A stretch of 64,000 nucleotides of DNA from Comamonadaceae bacterium (lineage in GTDB: Bacteria; Pseudomonadota; Gammaproteobacteria; Burkholderiales; Burkholderiaceae_C): NCBI GenBank assembly GCA_947445115.1, contig CANFCG010000001.1:104352-168351 (forward strand), given 5' to 3'. The notes beneath the pieces are model-generated. The model worked only from the letters and a program-made list of their open reading frames with translations. It had not been told where the DNA came from and did no database searches. The first letter of the stretch is position 1; each line of letters begins with the position of its first letter. Shown here in pieces: positions 9,033 to 18,003 of this stretch. The translations under genes were made by a program, and so were the position numbers.

Positions 9033-9818
9033 TCAATTTGGATTCCCGCCTTCGCGGGAATGACGGCGGGTTATCGGCTCGCTTAGTAATATATTTACTA
9101 ATGCTTGCGGGTGGCTCACCATCGCATCGTGACCACAAGCCAGCTCCACAAACTGCCACGATTTGTCGGCCCGTACACGTTCGCGCGAGACTTCAATTGT
9201 CGCAAGCGCTGGGCTATTGCAATTGATAAATGTTCTGGGAAACCTTGCTAGACGTGGCTCGTCAAAGGACTGCCCATCCAAATACACACCCAGCGGCTGC
9301 GGCGTTTGGCGGCGATTGACCCAAGCTGCGTCATCGCCCGAGAGGCCAAACACGCTCGCATCGGGCGGCGGAAAAGCATCCACGCCGTGCAACTTGCCGA
9401 AGTCTTTGGCCGCTTGGGTTCTCGCCGTGATAACCTCCGGCGCATGTGTGCTCGACCAGCTCTCACCGCTTTTGGGAACGACCGCATCAAGGTACACGAG
9501 GTGCTGTAAGGTCACTTTGCCAGCATTCAGTAATGCTTCTGCAACGCCTGTAATCACGCGGCCGCCATAACTGTGTCCGACTAAAACGATGTTTGTCAGC
9601 TCCTCGGATTCAATCAGTCCGAGTACGTCATTGATGTGGGTCGTCAGATTGATGTCGTTTGATAACAAATGCGCCCGCTCGCCCACGCCCGTGAGTGTGA
9701 CGGCATGCGCGTCATAGCCTGCGCGGCGCAAGATCGGCAACACGCGCGACCAGCACCAAGCGCCGTGCCATGAGCCGTGCACCAATACGAATGTTGGGAC
9801 AACCGTGAGTTTCGTCAT
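9033..9818 (-). CDS. Alpha/beta hydrolase (methylesterase/EstC-like)
   Basis: 261 residues from ATG 9818 (a TTG three codons upstream is less likely). Oxyanion region 'FVLVHGSWHGAWCW', nucleophile S83 in 'GHSYGG', and the C-terminal catalytic histidine in 'ELACGHDAMVSHPQ' define an alpha/beta hydrolase of the hydroxynitrile lyase/plant methylesterase-like group. The substrate cannot be predicted. The last 11 residues ('RRHSREGGNPN') are encoded by a dispersed inverted repeat, so the original C terminus probably ended near 'ILLSEPI'. It lies between hom and the MORN gene on the same strand. Confidence 0.85.
   Translation of the reverse strand: MTKLTVVPTFVLVHGSWHGAWCWSRVLPILRRAGYDAHAVTLTGVGERAHLLSNDINLTTHINDVLGLIESEELTNIVLVGHSYGGRVITGVAEALLNAGKVTLQHLVYLDAVVPKSGESWSSTHAPEVITARTQAAKDFGKLHGVDAFPPPDASVFGLSGDDAAWVNRRQTPQPLGVYLDGQSFDEPRLARFPRTFINCNSPALATIEVSRERVRADKSWQFVELACGHDAMVSHPQALVNILLSEPITRRHSREGGNPN
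9042..9061. repeat. REP-like palindrome, copy 1 (within hydrolase 3' end)
   Basis: Perfect 8-bp arms ATTCCCGC and GCGGGAAT separated by CTTC. The hairpin and several flanking bases on each side are identical to the copy near 16413. Hairpins of this form are scattered through many betaproteobacterial genomes. This copy overlaps the end of the hydrolase reading frame. Confidence 0.8.
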
Positions 9819-9835
9819 GTTAGCCAAACCCGCAC

Positions 9836-11155
9836 TTAAGCGAGCTCTTCCTTACGGATTTTGACCACACTACCCAGCACACTGGAAAGCGCCTCAACTT
9901 GGCGCAAAGCCATACCCACTTTTCCTTCTACGCAGTCGTGAGTCAAAATAATGAGATCAGTTTGGTTTTCTCCGTCTTTGGCTTCTTTTTGAATCACCGC
10001 GTCAATGCTGATGCCCTGCTCGGCCAAAATGCCCGTGACTTTTGCCAGCACACCCGCTTCGTCCGCCACGCGCATACGCAGGTAAAAGCTTGTCACCACT
10101 TGTTCGATTGGCAGAATTGGCAAAGCAGAAACGCTCGATGGCTGGAAGGCCAATGCGGGCGTGGCTTGCGAGGCATTACCCGTCATGCGGGCAATATCCA
10201 CAAGGTCTGCGACGACGGCGCTAGCGGTGGGCTCAGAGCCCGCGCCCTTGCCGTAGTACAGCGTCGTACCGACGGCATCGCCCTGCACCATCACGGCGTT
10301 CATTGCGCCTTCGACGTTGGCGATTAAGCGCTTGGTTGGAATCAACGTCGGATGGACGCGTAGCTCGATGCCGCTCTCCACACGCTTAGCAATGCCAAGT
10401 AACTTGATGCGATAGCCGAGCTGCTCGGCATATTTGATGTCTTCAGCCCCCAGCTTGGTGATGCCTTCAACGTAGGCTTTATCAAATTGGACAGGAATGC
10501 CAAACGCCATCGCGGACATCAGCGTGACCTTGTGCGCGGCGTCCACGCCTTCAATGTCAAAGGTCGGGTCGGTTTCGGCGTAGCCCAAGCCTTGAGCGGC
10601 TTTCAAGGCAGTAGCAAAATCTTGTCCCTTGTCGCGCATCTCAGACAAGATGAAGTTGGTCGTGCCATTGATGATGCCCGCCACCCATTGAATGCGATTT
10701 GCAGTCAAGCCTTCGCGCAATGTTTTGATAATGGGAATGCCGCCAGCAACAGCGGCTTCAAACAGAACCATCACGCCAGCACCATTGCGCGCCTTAGCCG
10801 CAGCCGAAAAAATTTCATCACCATGAACGGCCAACAAAGCTTTATTAGCCGTGACCACGTGCTTGCCCGCCGCGATGGCTTCCAGCACTAGCGCTTTGGC
10901 AATACCGTAGCCACCAATAAGCTCGATGACGACATCAATCTCAGGATTCGCAATCACGGCGCGAGCGTCGCTCACCACCGCTGCTGCATTGCCCACCACG
11001 GCGCTGGCCCTTGCTGTATCGAGGTCGGCGACCATACTGATCTCGATGCCACGTCCTGTGCGGCGCACAATTTCTTCCTGATTACGCGTCAAAACCGTAA
11101 ACACACCGCTGCCGACTGTGCCGATGCCGAGTAGTCCAACCTTCAATGCTTTCAT
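9836..11155 (-). CDS. hom: Homoserine dehydrogenase
   Basis: 439 residues. It reduces aspartate-semialdehyde to homoserine for the threonine and methionine branches. The NAD(P)-binding motif 'GLLGIGTVGSGVF' is at residues 7-19, followed by 'VTANKALLAVHG', 'FEAAVAGGIPIIKTL', 'GIINGTTNFIL' and 'DPTFDIEGVDAAHK'. A C-terminal ACT domain ('YLRMRVADEAGVLAKVTGILAEQGISI') suggests feedback control by threonine. The gene starts 24 bases after alaA and is monofunctional; the aspartokinase is encoded separately at 32.4-33.6 kb. Confidence 0.97.
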   Translation of the reverse strand: MKALKVGLLGIGTVGSGVFTVLTRNQEEIVRRTGRGIEISMVADLDTARASAVVGNAAAVVSDARAVIANPEIDVVIELIGGYGIAKALVLEAIAAGKHVVTANKALLAVHGDEIFSAAAKARNGAGVMVLFEAAVAGGIPIIKTLREGLTANRIQWVAGIINGTTNFILSEMRDKGQDFATALKAAQGLGYAETDPTFDIEGVDAAHKVTLMSAMAFGIPVQFDKAYVEGITKLGAEDIKYAEQLGYRIKLLGIAKRVESGIELRVHPTLIPTKRLIANVEGAMNAVMVQGDAVGTTLYYGKGAGSEPTASAVVADLVDIARMTGNASQATPALAFQPSSVSALPILPIEQVVTSFYLRMRVADEAGVLAKVTGILAEQGISIDAVIQKEAKDGENQTDLIILTHDCVEGKVGMALRQVEALSSVLGSVVKIRKEELA

Positions 11156-11179
11156 TTTTCTTTTCTTTCTTTTATTTTG

Positions 11180-12406
11180 TTATTTGGCATGCCGCTTGCG
11201 GTACGTTTCTAAAAATTTTGCAATGCGCGTAATCGCTTCACGTAAGTCGTCTTCGTGTGGCAAAAACACAATCCGGAAATGGTTGTTGTCAATCCAGTTA
11301 AAGCCCGTCCCTTGCACAAGTAACACCTTGGTCTCTTGCAACAGCTCGTGAATAAATTCTTGATCGTCCTTAATCGGATACATCACAGGATCGAGCTTGG
11401 GAAACATGTACATCGCCGCGCTGGGCTTATTGCAAGTCACGCCAGGAATCGCGGTGATGAGCTCATAAGCCAAGTCGCGCTGACGGCGCAAACGCCCCCC
11501 CTCACCGACCAAATCTTTGATCGTTTGATAACCACCGAGCGCCGTTTGAATCCCCATTTGGCCGGGCACGTTGGCGCATAGCCGCATCGAGGTCAGCATG
11601 TTCAGCCCCTCAATGTAGTCCTTTGCGCCGCGCTTATCGCCCGACACCACCAACCAACCCGCGCGGTAGCCGCAGGCACGGTAGCTTTTGCTCATGGAGT
11701 TAAACGTCAGCGTCAGAACATCGTCCGAGAGCGAACCAATGGCGGTGTGCTTGGCGTCGTCGTACAGCACCTTATCGTACACCTCATCGGCAAAAATGAT
11801 GAGGTCGTGCTCACGTGCAATCGCAATCAAAGAGCGCAGCATGTCGTCGGAGTAAAGTGCGCCTGTCGGGTTGTTGGGGTTGATAACGACCAGCCCCTTG
11901 GTGCGCGGTGTGATCTTGGCGCGGATGTCATCCAAATTAGGCATCCAGCCGTTCGACTCATCGCAAATGTAGTGCACAGGATGACCGCCCGACAGGCTAA
12001 CGGCGGCCGTCCACAGCGGATAGTCTGGCGTAGGCACCAGCATTTCGTCGCCATCGTTCATCAGCGCATTCACGGCCATCACGATCAGCTCGGATGCGCC
12101 ATTACCAATGTAAACATCCTCAAGCGTCACGCCTTTGACGTGTTGCTCTTGCGAGTACTGCATCACCGCTTTGCGGGCGCTAAAAATACCCTTGCTGTCT
12201 GAGTACGCCGCTGCACTGGGTAGATTACGGATCATGTCCTGCCTGATTTCGTCTGGTGCGTCAAAGCCAAACGCACCCACGTTGCCGATGTTGAGTTTGA
12301 TGATCGCGTGACCTTCGTCTTCCATCTTTTTGGCCGCGTCCATGACAGGGCCGCGAATGTCGTAACAGACGTTTTGAAGTTTGGTCGATTTTTGAATGGT
12401 TTTCAT
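11180..12406 (-). CDS. alaA: Alanine transaminase AlaA-type (PLP aminotransferase)
   Basis: 408 residues, collinear with E. coli AlaA (YfbQ) throughout: 'KLQNVCYDIRGPV', 'KLNIGN..AFGFDAPDEI', 'VPTPDYPLWTAAVSLSGG', 'VINPNNPTGALYS', 'FADEVYDKVLYDDA'. The PLP lysine is in 'NSMSKSYRACGYRAGW'. The family makes alanine from pyruvate and glutamate. It stands at the head of the hom-thrC run. No Shine-Dalgarno sequence precedes the ATG; instead a TACAAT hexamer ends seven bases upstream, so the mRNA may be leaderless. The symbol rests on similarity over the whole length; AlaC-like function is the alternative. Confidence 0.9.
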   Translation of the reverse strand: MKTIQKSTKLQNVCYDIRGPVMDAAKKMEDEGHAIIKLNIGNVGAFGFDAPDEIRQDMIRNLPSAAAYSDSKGIFSARKAVMQYSQEQHVKGVTLEDVYIGNGASELIVMAVNALMNDGDEMLVPTPDYPLWTAAVSLSGGHPVHYICDESNGWMPNLDDIRAKITPRTKGLVVINPNNPTGALYSDDMLRSLIAIAREHDLIIFADEVYDKVLYDDAKHTAIGSLSDDVLTLTFNSMSKSYRACGYRAGWLVVSGDKRGAKDYIEGLNMLTSMRLCANVPGQMGIQTALGGYQTIKDLVGEGGRLRRQRDLAYELITAIPGVTCNKPSAAMYMFPKLDPVMYPIKDDQEFIHELLQETKVLLVQGTGFNWIDNNHFRIVFLPHEDDLREAITRIAKFLETYRKRHAK

Positions 12407-12429
12407 AGGAGTGATTGTAAGATAGCCCC
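12407..12429. promoter_or_regulatory. Divergent promoter with overlapping -10 elements
   Basis: Only 23 bases separate the ATGs of alaA (minus) and the Mth938-like gene (plus). On the minus strand TACAAT occupies 12419-12414, seven bases before the alaA ATG. On the plus strand TAAGAT occupies 12418-12423, six bases before the other ATG. The two hexamers share two base pairs. The distances place both transcription starts at or next to the start codons. There is no purine-rich ribosome site at a useful distance on either side. Confidence 0.5.
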
Positions 12430-12804
12430 ATGAAATTCCAACCCGAAAAAACAGACGCCACCTTGATTACCGCCTATGACGCAAGCGGCATCCACGTGGG
12501 GCTAGAACGAATCGAGCAAAGCCTAGTCCTAGGCTCGCACGGCGAGCGCTTCGATTGGCAAGCCGCCAGCTTAGAAGATTTAACGGCTGAGCACTTTGAG
12601 CGGCTAGGCGCAAGCCAGCCAGAACTCATTATTTTTGGCAGCGGCGCAAAGCTACGGTTTGTTCATCCCAAGCTGCTAGCTGGCTTAATGCAAGCCCGTA
12701 TTGGCGTAGAAACCATGGACACACCAGCAGCCTGCCGCACCTACAACATCCTTGCCGGCGAAGGACGGCATGTGGTGGGGGCGTTTTTGATTGAAAAGAC
12801 CTAA
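12430..12804 (+). CDS. Mth938-like domain protein (DUF498/NDUFAF3 family)
   Basis: 124 residues matching the Mth938/NDUFAF3 fold: 'ITAYDASGIHVG', then 'PELIIFGSGAKLRFVHPKLLAGLMQARIGVETMDTPAACRTYNILAGEGRHVVGAFLI'. Mitochondrial relatives assist complex I assembly; the bacterial function is not established. It is divergent from alaA with possibly leaderless translation, and its stop abuts the stop of the converging membrane-protein gene with no bases between. Confidence 0.85.
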   Translation: MKFQPEKTDATLITAYDASGIHVGLERIEQSLVLGSHGERFDWQAASLEDLTAEHFERLGASQPELIIFGSGAKLRFVHPKLLAGLMQARIGVETMDTPAACRTYNILAGEGRHVVGAFLIEKT

Positions 12805-13302
12805 TTACGGCCTAACTTCGTGAACGATGCGATTTACTTCTTCCAAGGTAGGTGCTGGTACATCACCATTGACTGTAGGTCTTACATCTAGGGCGTTTGC
12901 AAAATGTGCGGCATTCTGAAGTCGTAGAGCCTCACCCCGCGTCGCCCGAAACGCCAACAAGAAAAACAACGCAAACACAAGGTCAATCACCGCCGCACCA
13001 GCAGCCAACGCCACCACCCGCCCCTGCGCATACAGCACCAGCACGGCAACGCCAAAAGACAGCTTCTCAAAAGCCGCAGGCAGCATAAAGAGGCGGTAAC
13101 GCACCACGTCCTTGGCAATCAACAAAAACGCAAATTGCCACGCCAGCGCAATGCCAAGGAAACCATAAAAATGCTCAGGATGATTAAGTGGCGGCGGGAA
13201 ATCGATGCCGAGCTTCGCCTCCATAAAGTACTGCGGAAACACCGCGACGATGCCGTAGATGGCGGCGACTAGAAAGACTCTTTTTGCGAAGCGTGTGTTC
13301 AT
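12805..13302 (-). CDS. Small inner-membrane protein, unknown
   Basis: 165 residues from ATG 13302; a TTG four codons earlier is possible. Four hydrophobic helices are visible (~residues 7-24, 43-62, 75-95 and 97-117, the last including 'VIDLVFALFFLLAF'). A soluble ~45-residue tail follows ('RGEALRLQNAAHFANALDVRP'). I do not recognise a family. It begins about 20 bases after the end of another small membrane protein on the same strand, so the pair may be co-transcribed. Confidence 0.6.
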   Translation of the reverse strand: MNTRFAKRVFLVAAIYGIVAVFPQYFMEAKLGIDFPPPLNHPEHFYGFLGIALAWQFAFLLIAKDVVRYRLFMLPAAFEKLSFGVAVLVLYAQGRVVALAAGAAVIDLVFALFFLLAFRATRGEALRLQNAAHFANALDVRPTVNGDVPAPTLEEVNRIVHEVRP

Positions 13303-13323
13303 GGTGAACTTCAAATAGCTACG

Positions 13324-13791
13324 TTATCCATGATGGAAAATCGGATCGGCACGATTCTCCTTGGATGGCTCCCACCAAGTTACATCACCGAGACTTAACG
13401 ATGCATCGCCGATTAGTAAACGACGAGCAATCAAAATAATTTCAAACTGAGATTTTGCATCGGATTTGTTTTGCAAACGTTTACCTAGCTCAATTGCTAA
13501 TTCGCTCGGCAGCCAAAGCGAGGCTTGAAATGAAAGTTTGTTTAATAACGTTCGCTGCTCACGAGGTACAGTTTCTCCATGCGGAGTTCTCGCCCACTCT
13601 GCAAGTAATTCAGCAACAAGCTCCACCTTTTGTTTCTGATTCAGTTCACGTTGAAAAAGTTCAAACTGCTTTTTATATTCATGCTCTATAGATGCTTTGA
13701 GGCGGGCTTTTATCCAATTTCGACTCAAAAATCCAACAATGGAAATTCCAGCAATCGAAAGAAGGGCTAATGAAATACCGCTTTCAAACAT
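13324..13791 (-). CDS. Single-pass membrane protein with coiled coil, unknown
   Basis: 155 residues. The start at 13791 is preceded by GGAGTGACT, a clear ribosome site; an in-frame ATG at 13815 lacks one. One N-terminal helix (~residues 5-22, 'ISLALLSIAGISIVGF') is followed by basic residues and a charged, probably coiled-coil segment ('KASIEHEYKKQFELFQRELNQKQKVELVAELLAEWA'). The rest is a soluble region without known motifs. A/T content and Lys/Glu/Gln use differ from neighbouring genes. No function can be assigned. Confidence 0.65.
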   Translation of the reverse strand: MFESGISLALLSIAGISIVGFLSRNWIKARLKASIEHEYKKQFELFQRELNQKQKVELVAELLAEWARTPHGETVPREQRTLLNKLSFQASLWLPSELAIELGKRLQNKSDAKSQFEIILIARRLLIGDASLSLGDVTWWEPSKENRADPIFHHG

Positions 13792-13853
13792 AGTCACTCC
13801 TTTGACTCTCAACATAATGTGCGCCGCAATTTTTGCGGCAACATCATCTTATC

Positions 13854-15392
13854 TCACCCCTGCGCCGCAACCCTATCCGCTTTGCTGTGCAGCTTGTTGA
13901 GTGCGCTCAAGTAGGCTTTGGCGCTGGCGACAATGATGTCGGGGTCTGCGCCTACGCCGTTGACGACGCGGCCTGAGTTTTGCAAGCGCACCGTGACTTC
14001 TCCTTGGCTCTCTGTTGAACCGCTTATGGCGTTCACCGAGTAGAGCACCATCTCTGCGCCGCTTTTGGCATGCGTTTCGATGGCTTTTAAGGATGCGTCT
14101 ACGGGCCCGTTGCCCTGTGATTCACCACTGACCTCTTTGCCGCCAATGGTGAAAATGACTTTTGCGTTGGGCTTTTCGCCCGTTTCGCTGGTTTGTTTGA
14201 GCGACACGAAGGCGTAGTGCTCGTTATCGGATGCGACGTTTTCTTCGCTGACCAAGGCGAGGATGTCTTCGTCAAAAATCTCGGATTTTTTATCGGCGAG
14301 TTCTTTGAACTTGAGGAACGCCGCATTGGTCTCAGCCTCAGACTCCATGCTCACGCCAAGCTCTTGCAAGCGTTGTTTGAAGGCGTTTCGTCCCGACAAT
14401 TTACCGAGCACGATTTTGTTGGCTGTCCAGCCCACGTCTTCAGCCTTCATCACTTCGTAGGTCTCACGCGATTTGAGCACGCCATCTTGGTGGATGCCGC
14501 TGGCGTGCGCGAATGCATTGGCACCCACAATCGCCTTGTTCGGTTGCACCACAAACCCCGTGGTTTGGCTCACCATACGGCTTGCAGGCAAGATTTGCCT
14601 TGTGTCGATGCGTGTCGTCAAGTTGAAGTAGTCTTGCCTCGTTTTAAGCGCCATGACGATCTCTTCCAAGCTGCAATTGCCTGCGCGCTCGCCAAGGCCG
14701 TTAATCGTGCACTCAATTTGGCGTGCGCCGCCAATCTTCACACCTGCCAAGCTGTTGGCAACTGCCAAGCCAAGGTCGTTATGGCAATGGACGCTCCACA
14801 CGGCTTTGTCGGAGTTGGGAATGCGGGTGCGAAGGTCTTTGATGAAGTTGCCATAAAGCTCTGGAATGGCATAGCCCACGGTGTCTGGCACGTTGATGGT
14901 GGTGGCACCCTCTTTAATAACGGCCTCTAACACGCGGCACAAAAAGTCGGGATCGCTGCGGTAGCCGTCTTCGGGCGAAAACTCGATGTCTTCCATTAAG
15001 TTGCGAGCAAAGCGTGTGGATTGCTTGGCCTGCTCGAACACTTGGTCAGGCGTCATGCGGAGCTTCATCTCCATGTGCAAGGCGCTGGTGGCAAGGAACA
15101 GGTGCAAACGCCCACGGTTAGCAGGTTTCAATGCCTCCGCAGCGCGAGAGATGTCACGGTCGTTGGCACGTGCAAGCGAACAGATGATGGAGTCTTTGAT
15201 GACCTCAGAGATGGCTTTCACGCATTCGAAATCGCCATTGCTGGAAGCCGCGAAGCCTGCCTCGATCACATCGACCTTGAGGCGCTCGAGTTGACGGGCG
15301 ATGCGAAGTTTTTCGTCACGCGTCATGGACGCGCCAGGGCTTTGCTCGCCATCGCGCAAGGTGGTGTCAAAAATGATGAGTTGGTCTGACAT
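13854..15392 (-). CDS. leuA: 2-isopropylmalate synthase
   Basis: 512 residues, the usual length of the long LeuA type. It condenses acetyl-CoA with 2-ketoisovalerate, the first committed step to leucine. The N-terminal motif is '[17 protein letters not shown]' (residues 7-23). The divalent-metal motif is '[13 protein letters not shown]', and 'HASGIHQDG' follows. A C-terminal LeuA regulatory domain binds leucine in the family. It is preceded by a Leu-codon leader and terminator (15417-15542), so it is probably attenuated. It lies after pssA, in the ilvI-ilvH-ilvC-pssA-leuA order common in Burkholderiales. Confidence 0.97.
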   Translation of the reverse strand: MSDQLIIFDTTLRDGEQSPGASMTRDEKLRIARQLERLKVDVIEAGFAASSNGDFECVKAISEVIKDSIICSLARANDRDISRAAEALKPANRGRLHLFLATSALHMEMKLRMTPDQVFEQAKQSTRFARNLMEDIEFSPEDGYRSDPDFLCRVLEAVIKEGATTINVPDTVGYAIPELYGNFIKDLRTRIPNSDKAVWSVHCHNDLGLAVANSLAGVKIGGARQIECTINGLGERAGNCSLEEIVMALKTRQDYFNLTTRIDTRQILPASRMVSQTTGFVVQPNKAIVGANAFAHASGIHQDGVLKSRETYEVMKAEDVGWTANKIVLGKLSGRNAFKQRLQELGVSMESEAETNAAFLKFKELADKKSEIFDEDILALVSEENVASDNEHYAFVSLKQTSETGEKPNAKVIFTIGGKEVSGESQGNGPVDASLKAIETHAKSGAEMVLYSVNAISGSTESQGEVTVRLQNSGRVVNGVGADPDIIVASAKAYLSALNKLHSKADRVAAQG

Positions 15393-15416
15393 AAAAGGCT
15401 CCTAGAAAATTTAGAT

Positions 15417-15447
15417 ATAAAAAAACCCGTTGGGTTTAGCAACGGGT
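15417..15447 (-). terminator. leuA attenuator (rho-independent terminator)
   Basis: On the minus strand ACCCGTTG (15447-15440) pairs with CAACGGGT (15432-15425) across a 7-base loop and is followed by a run of six T. It lies between the leader peptide stop and the leuA ATG. CAACGGG inside the leader coding sequence (15497-15491) can pair with CCCGTTG of the terminator arm (15446-15440), which gives the alternative antiterminator fold. Confidence 0.85.
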
Positions 15448-15467
15448 CAGTGTGTGTTTGGCTTCTT

Positions 15468-15542
15468 TTATAGATGCGCAAAAACGGCTGCCCGTTGTTG
15501 GGGTAGCAGTAGCAGCAGCGAAGAAGTCAAACTGATATTCAT
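15468..15542 (-). CDS. leuL: leu operon leader peptide
   Basis: A 24-codon reading frame, ATG at 15542 and TAA at 15470-15468. It begins 'MNISLTSS', continues with five consecutive leucine codons (CTG CTG CTA CTG CTA) and ends 'PQQRAAVFAHL'. Seven of 24 residues are leucine, two read by the rarer CTA-type codon inside the run. It is followed by a terminator with an alternative pairing partner in the leader itself. This is the classic arrangement for ribosome-mediated attenuation: scarcity of Leu-tRNA stalls the ribosome on the leucine run and frees the antiterminator. No other explanation fits position, codon content and structure as well. Confidence 0.85.
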   Translation of the reverse strand: MNISLTSSLLLLLPQQRAAVFAHL

Positions 15543-15562
15543 GTGTTGGAATATAGCACAAA

Positions 15563-16351
15563 TCACTGGTGCAAGCCTTTTTCTTCGGGCTCATCAATCG
15601 ATGTGCTAATCACGCTAATGGGCTGACCCTTGATGCGTTTGTAGATCACGATGACGTAGCCACTAATACCGTAGAGCATAAAAATAAGGAACAAAACCGA
15701 TGGTGGATGAATGCCGATCACAGCAATCGCCAAGGCAATCGCAACCAGCACCACAAAAGGCACGGTCTTTTTGAAGTGCATGTCTTTGAAGCTATAAAAC
15801 GGCACGTTGGTCACCATGGTGAGACCCGCATAAAGCGCCATCACAAACATGAGCCACGAGACATCTTTGCCTGCAAAGCCAAGCTCTTGCATGATCCACA
15901 TAAAGCCCATGACCAAGGCCGCCGCAGCAGGCGACGGTAAACCTTGGAAGAAACGCTTATCGACCACTTCGGTATTGACATTGAAGCGCGCCAACCGCAG
16001 CGCTGCACACGCGCAGTACACAAAGGCCGCCACCCAACCCCAGCGCCCAAGACCTTTGAGCGCCCACTCGTAAGCAATCAAAGCTGGTGCAGCGCCAAAC
16101 GAGACCATATCCGCAAGTGAATCCATTTGCGCGCCGAACTCGCTTTGGGTGTTGGTCATCCGTGCCACGCGGCCATCCAAGCTATCCAAAATCATGGCGC
16201 AAAACACACCAATCGCCGCCAAATCAAAGCGATCGTTCATCGCCATAACAATGGCATAAAAGCCACCGAATAGCGCTGCTAGCGTGAAGAGATTCGGCAG
16301 GACATAAATACCCTTGTGGCGTGGTGGTGTTTGTAGTGGTGTGTTTTCCAT
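15563..16351 (-). CDS. pssA: CDP-diacylglycerol-serine O-phosphatidyltransferase
   Basis: 262 residues. Inner-membrane enzyme making phosphatidylserine, the precursor of phosphatidylethanolamine. The CDP-alcohol phosphotransferase motif D-G-x2-A-R-x8-G-x3-D-x3-D is complete ('DSLDGRVARMTNTQSEFGAQMDSLADMVSFG', quoted in part: DGRVAR...GAQMDSLAD). Six to eight hydrophobic helices surround it. The gene sits between the ilvC terminator and the leuA leader, as in many Burkholderiales. Confidence 0.95.
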   Translation of the reverse strand: MENTPLQTPPRHKGIYVLPNLFTLAALFGGFYAIVMAMNDRFDLAAIGVFCAMILDSLDGRVARMTNTQSEFGAQMDSLADMVSFGAAPALIAYEWALKGLGRWGWVAAFVYCACAALRLARFNVNTEVVDKRFFQGLPSPAAAALVMGFMWIMQELGFAGKDVSWLMFVMALYAGLTMVTNVPFYSFKDMHFKKTVPFVVLVAIALAIAVIGIHPPSVLFLIFMLYGISGYVIVIYKRIKGQPISVISTSIDEPEEKGLHQ

Positions 16352-16367
16352 AGCATGCCAGTTTAAT

Positions 16368-16402
16368 TGAAAAAAGCCACGCTATCTTGCGACCGCGTGG
16401 CT
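16368..16402 (-). terminator. Rho-independent terminator after ilvC
   Basis: On the minus strand AGCCACGC (16402-16395) and GCGTGGCT (16382-16375) form an 8-bp stem with a 12-base loop, followed by six T. It lies 42-76 bases past the ilvC stop and before pssA. It would end the ilvI-ilvH-ilvC transcript at least in part. Confidence 0.8.
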
Positions 16403-16412
16403 CTTAACTTGG

Positions 16413-16432
16413 ATTCCCGCCTTCGCGGGAAT
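16413..16432. repeat. REP-like palindrome, copy 2
   Basis: The arms ATTCCCGC and GCGGGAAT around CTTC are identical to copy 1 at 9042-9061, including several flanking bases on each side. It lies between the ilvC stop and the terminator. Confidence 0.8.
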
Positions 16433-16443
16433 GACCTCGTTGC

Positions 16444-17496
<1,053 letters not shown>

Positions 17497-17508
17497 TTAG
17501 AGGCCTAT

Positions 17509-18003
17509 TTAGAGTCTAAGAATCCGCTCGCCCCGTCCAATACCTGATGCGCCCGAGCGCACCGTTTCCAAAATCGCACTCTTGTCGATCGCTTGCAAAA
17601 ACGCATCGTTCTTTGCCAGATCACCCGTGAGCTCAATCGTATAGCTCTTGTCCGTCACGTCAATAATGCGACCACGGAAAATTTCCGCCATACGCATCAT
17701 CTCTTCGCGCTCTTTGCCCACCGCACGAACCTTGACCATCATGAGTTCGCGCTCTGTGTAGGCACCTTCGGTGAGGTTAATCACTTTGACGACTTCAATC
17801 AAACGGTTCAAGTGCTTGGTGATTTGTTCAATCACTTCGTCTGAGCCCGAAGTTTGAATCGTCATGCGCGAGAGCGTAGCGTCTTCAGTGGGTGCAACTG
17901 TCAGGCTTTCGATGTTGTACGCCCGAGCTGAGAACAGCCCAACCACGCGAGACAGTGCGCCAGCTTCGTTTTCTAATAAAACGGCGATGATATGTTTTCT
18001 CAT
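17509..18003 (-). CDS. ilvH: Acetolactate synthase regulatory (small) subunit
   Basis: 164 residues with an N-terminal ACT domain ('IIAVLLENEAGALSRVVGLFSARAYNIESLTVAPTED', shown for position only in part: NEAGALSRV...YNIESL). This domain binds valine in the family and gives feedback inhibition and full activity to the large subunit. Its ATG shares one base with the TAA of the large-subunit gene (TAATG), which ties translation of the two subunits together. Confidence 0.96.
   Translation of the reverse strand: MRKHIIAVLLENEAGALSRVVGLFSARAYNIESLTVAPTEDATLSRMTIQTSGSDEVIEQITKHLNRLIEVVKVINLTEGAYTERELMMVKVRAVGKEREEMMRMAEIFRGRIIDVTDKSYTIELTGDLAKNDAFLQAIDKSAILETVRSGASGIGRGERILRL

Noticed and set aside
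13823..13839. Palindrome GCCGCAA-TTT-TTGCGGC between leuA and the small membrane-protein gene, considered as a leuA terminator
   Set aside because: It lies upstream rather than downstream of the neighbouring start only by chance of spacing, and no T-run follows on either strand; its role is unclear.
14193..14930. A 245-codon open frame on the plus strand across leuA
   Set aside because: It runs antisense to a certain leuA gene, has no recognisable domain, and its composition is that of a reverse-strand shadow.
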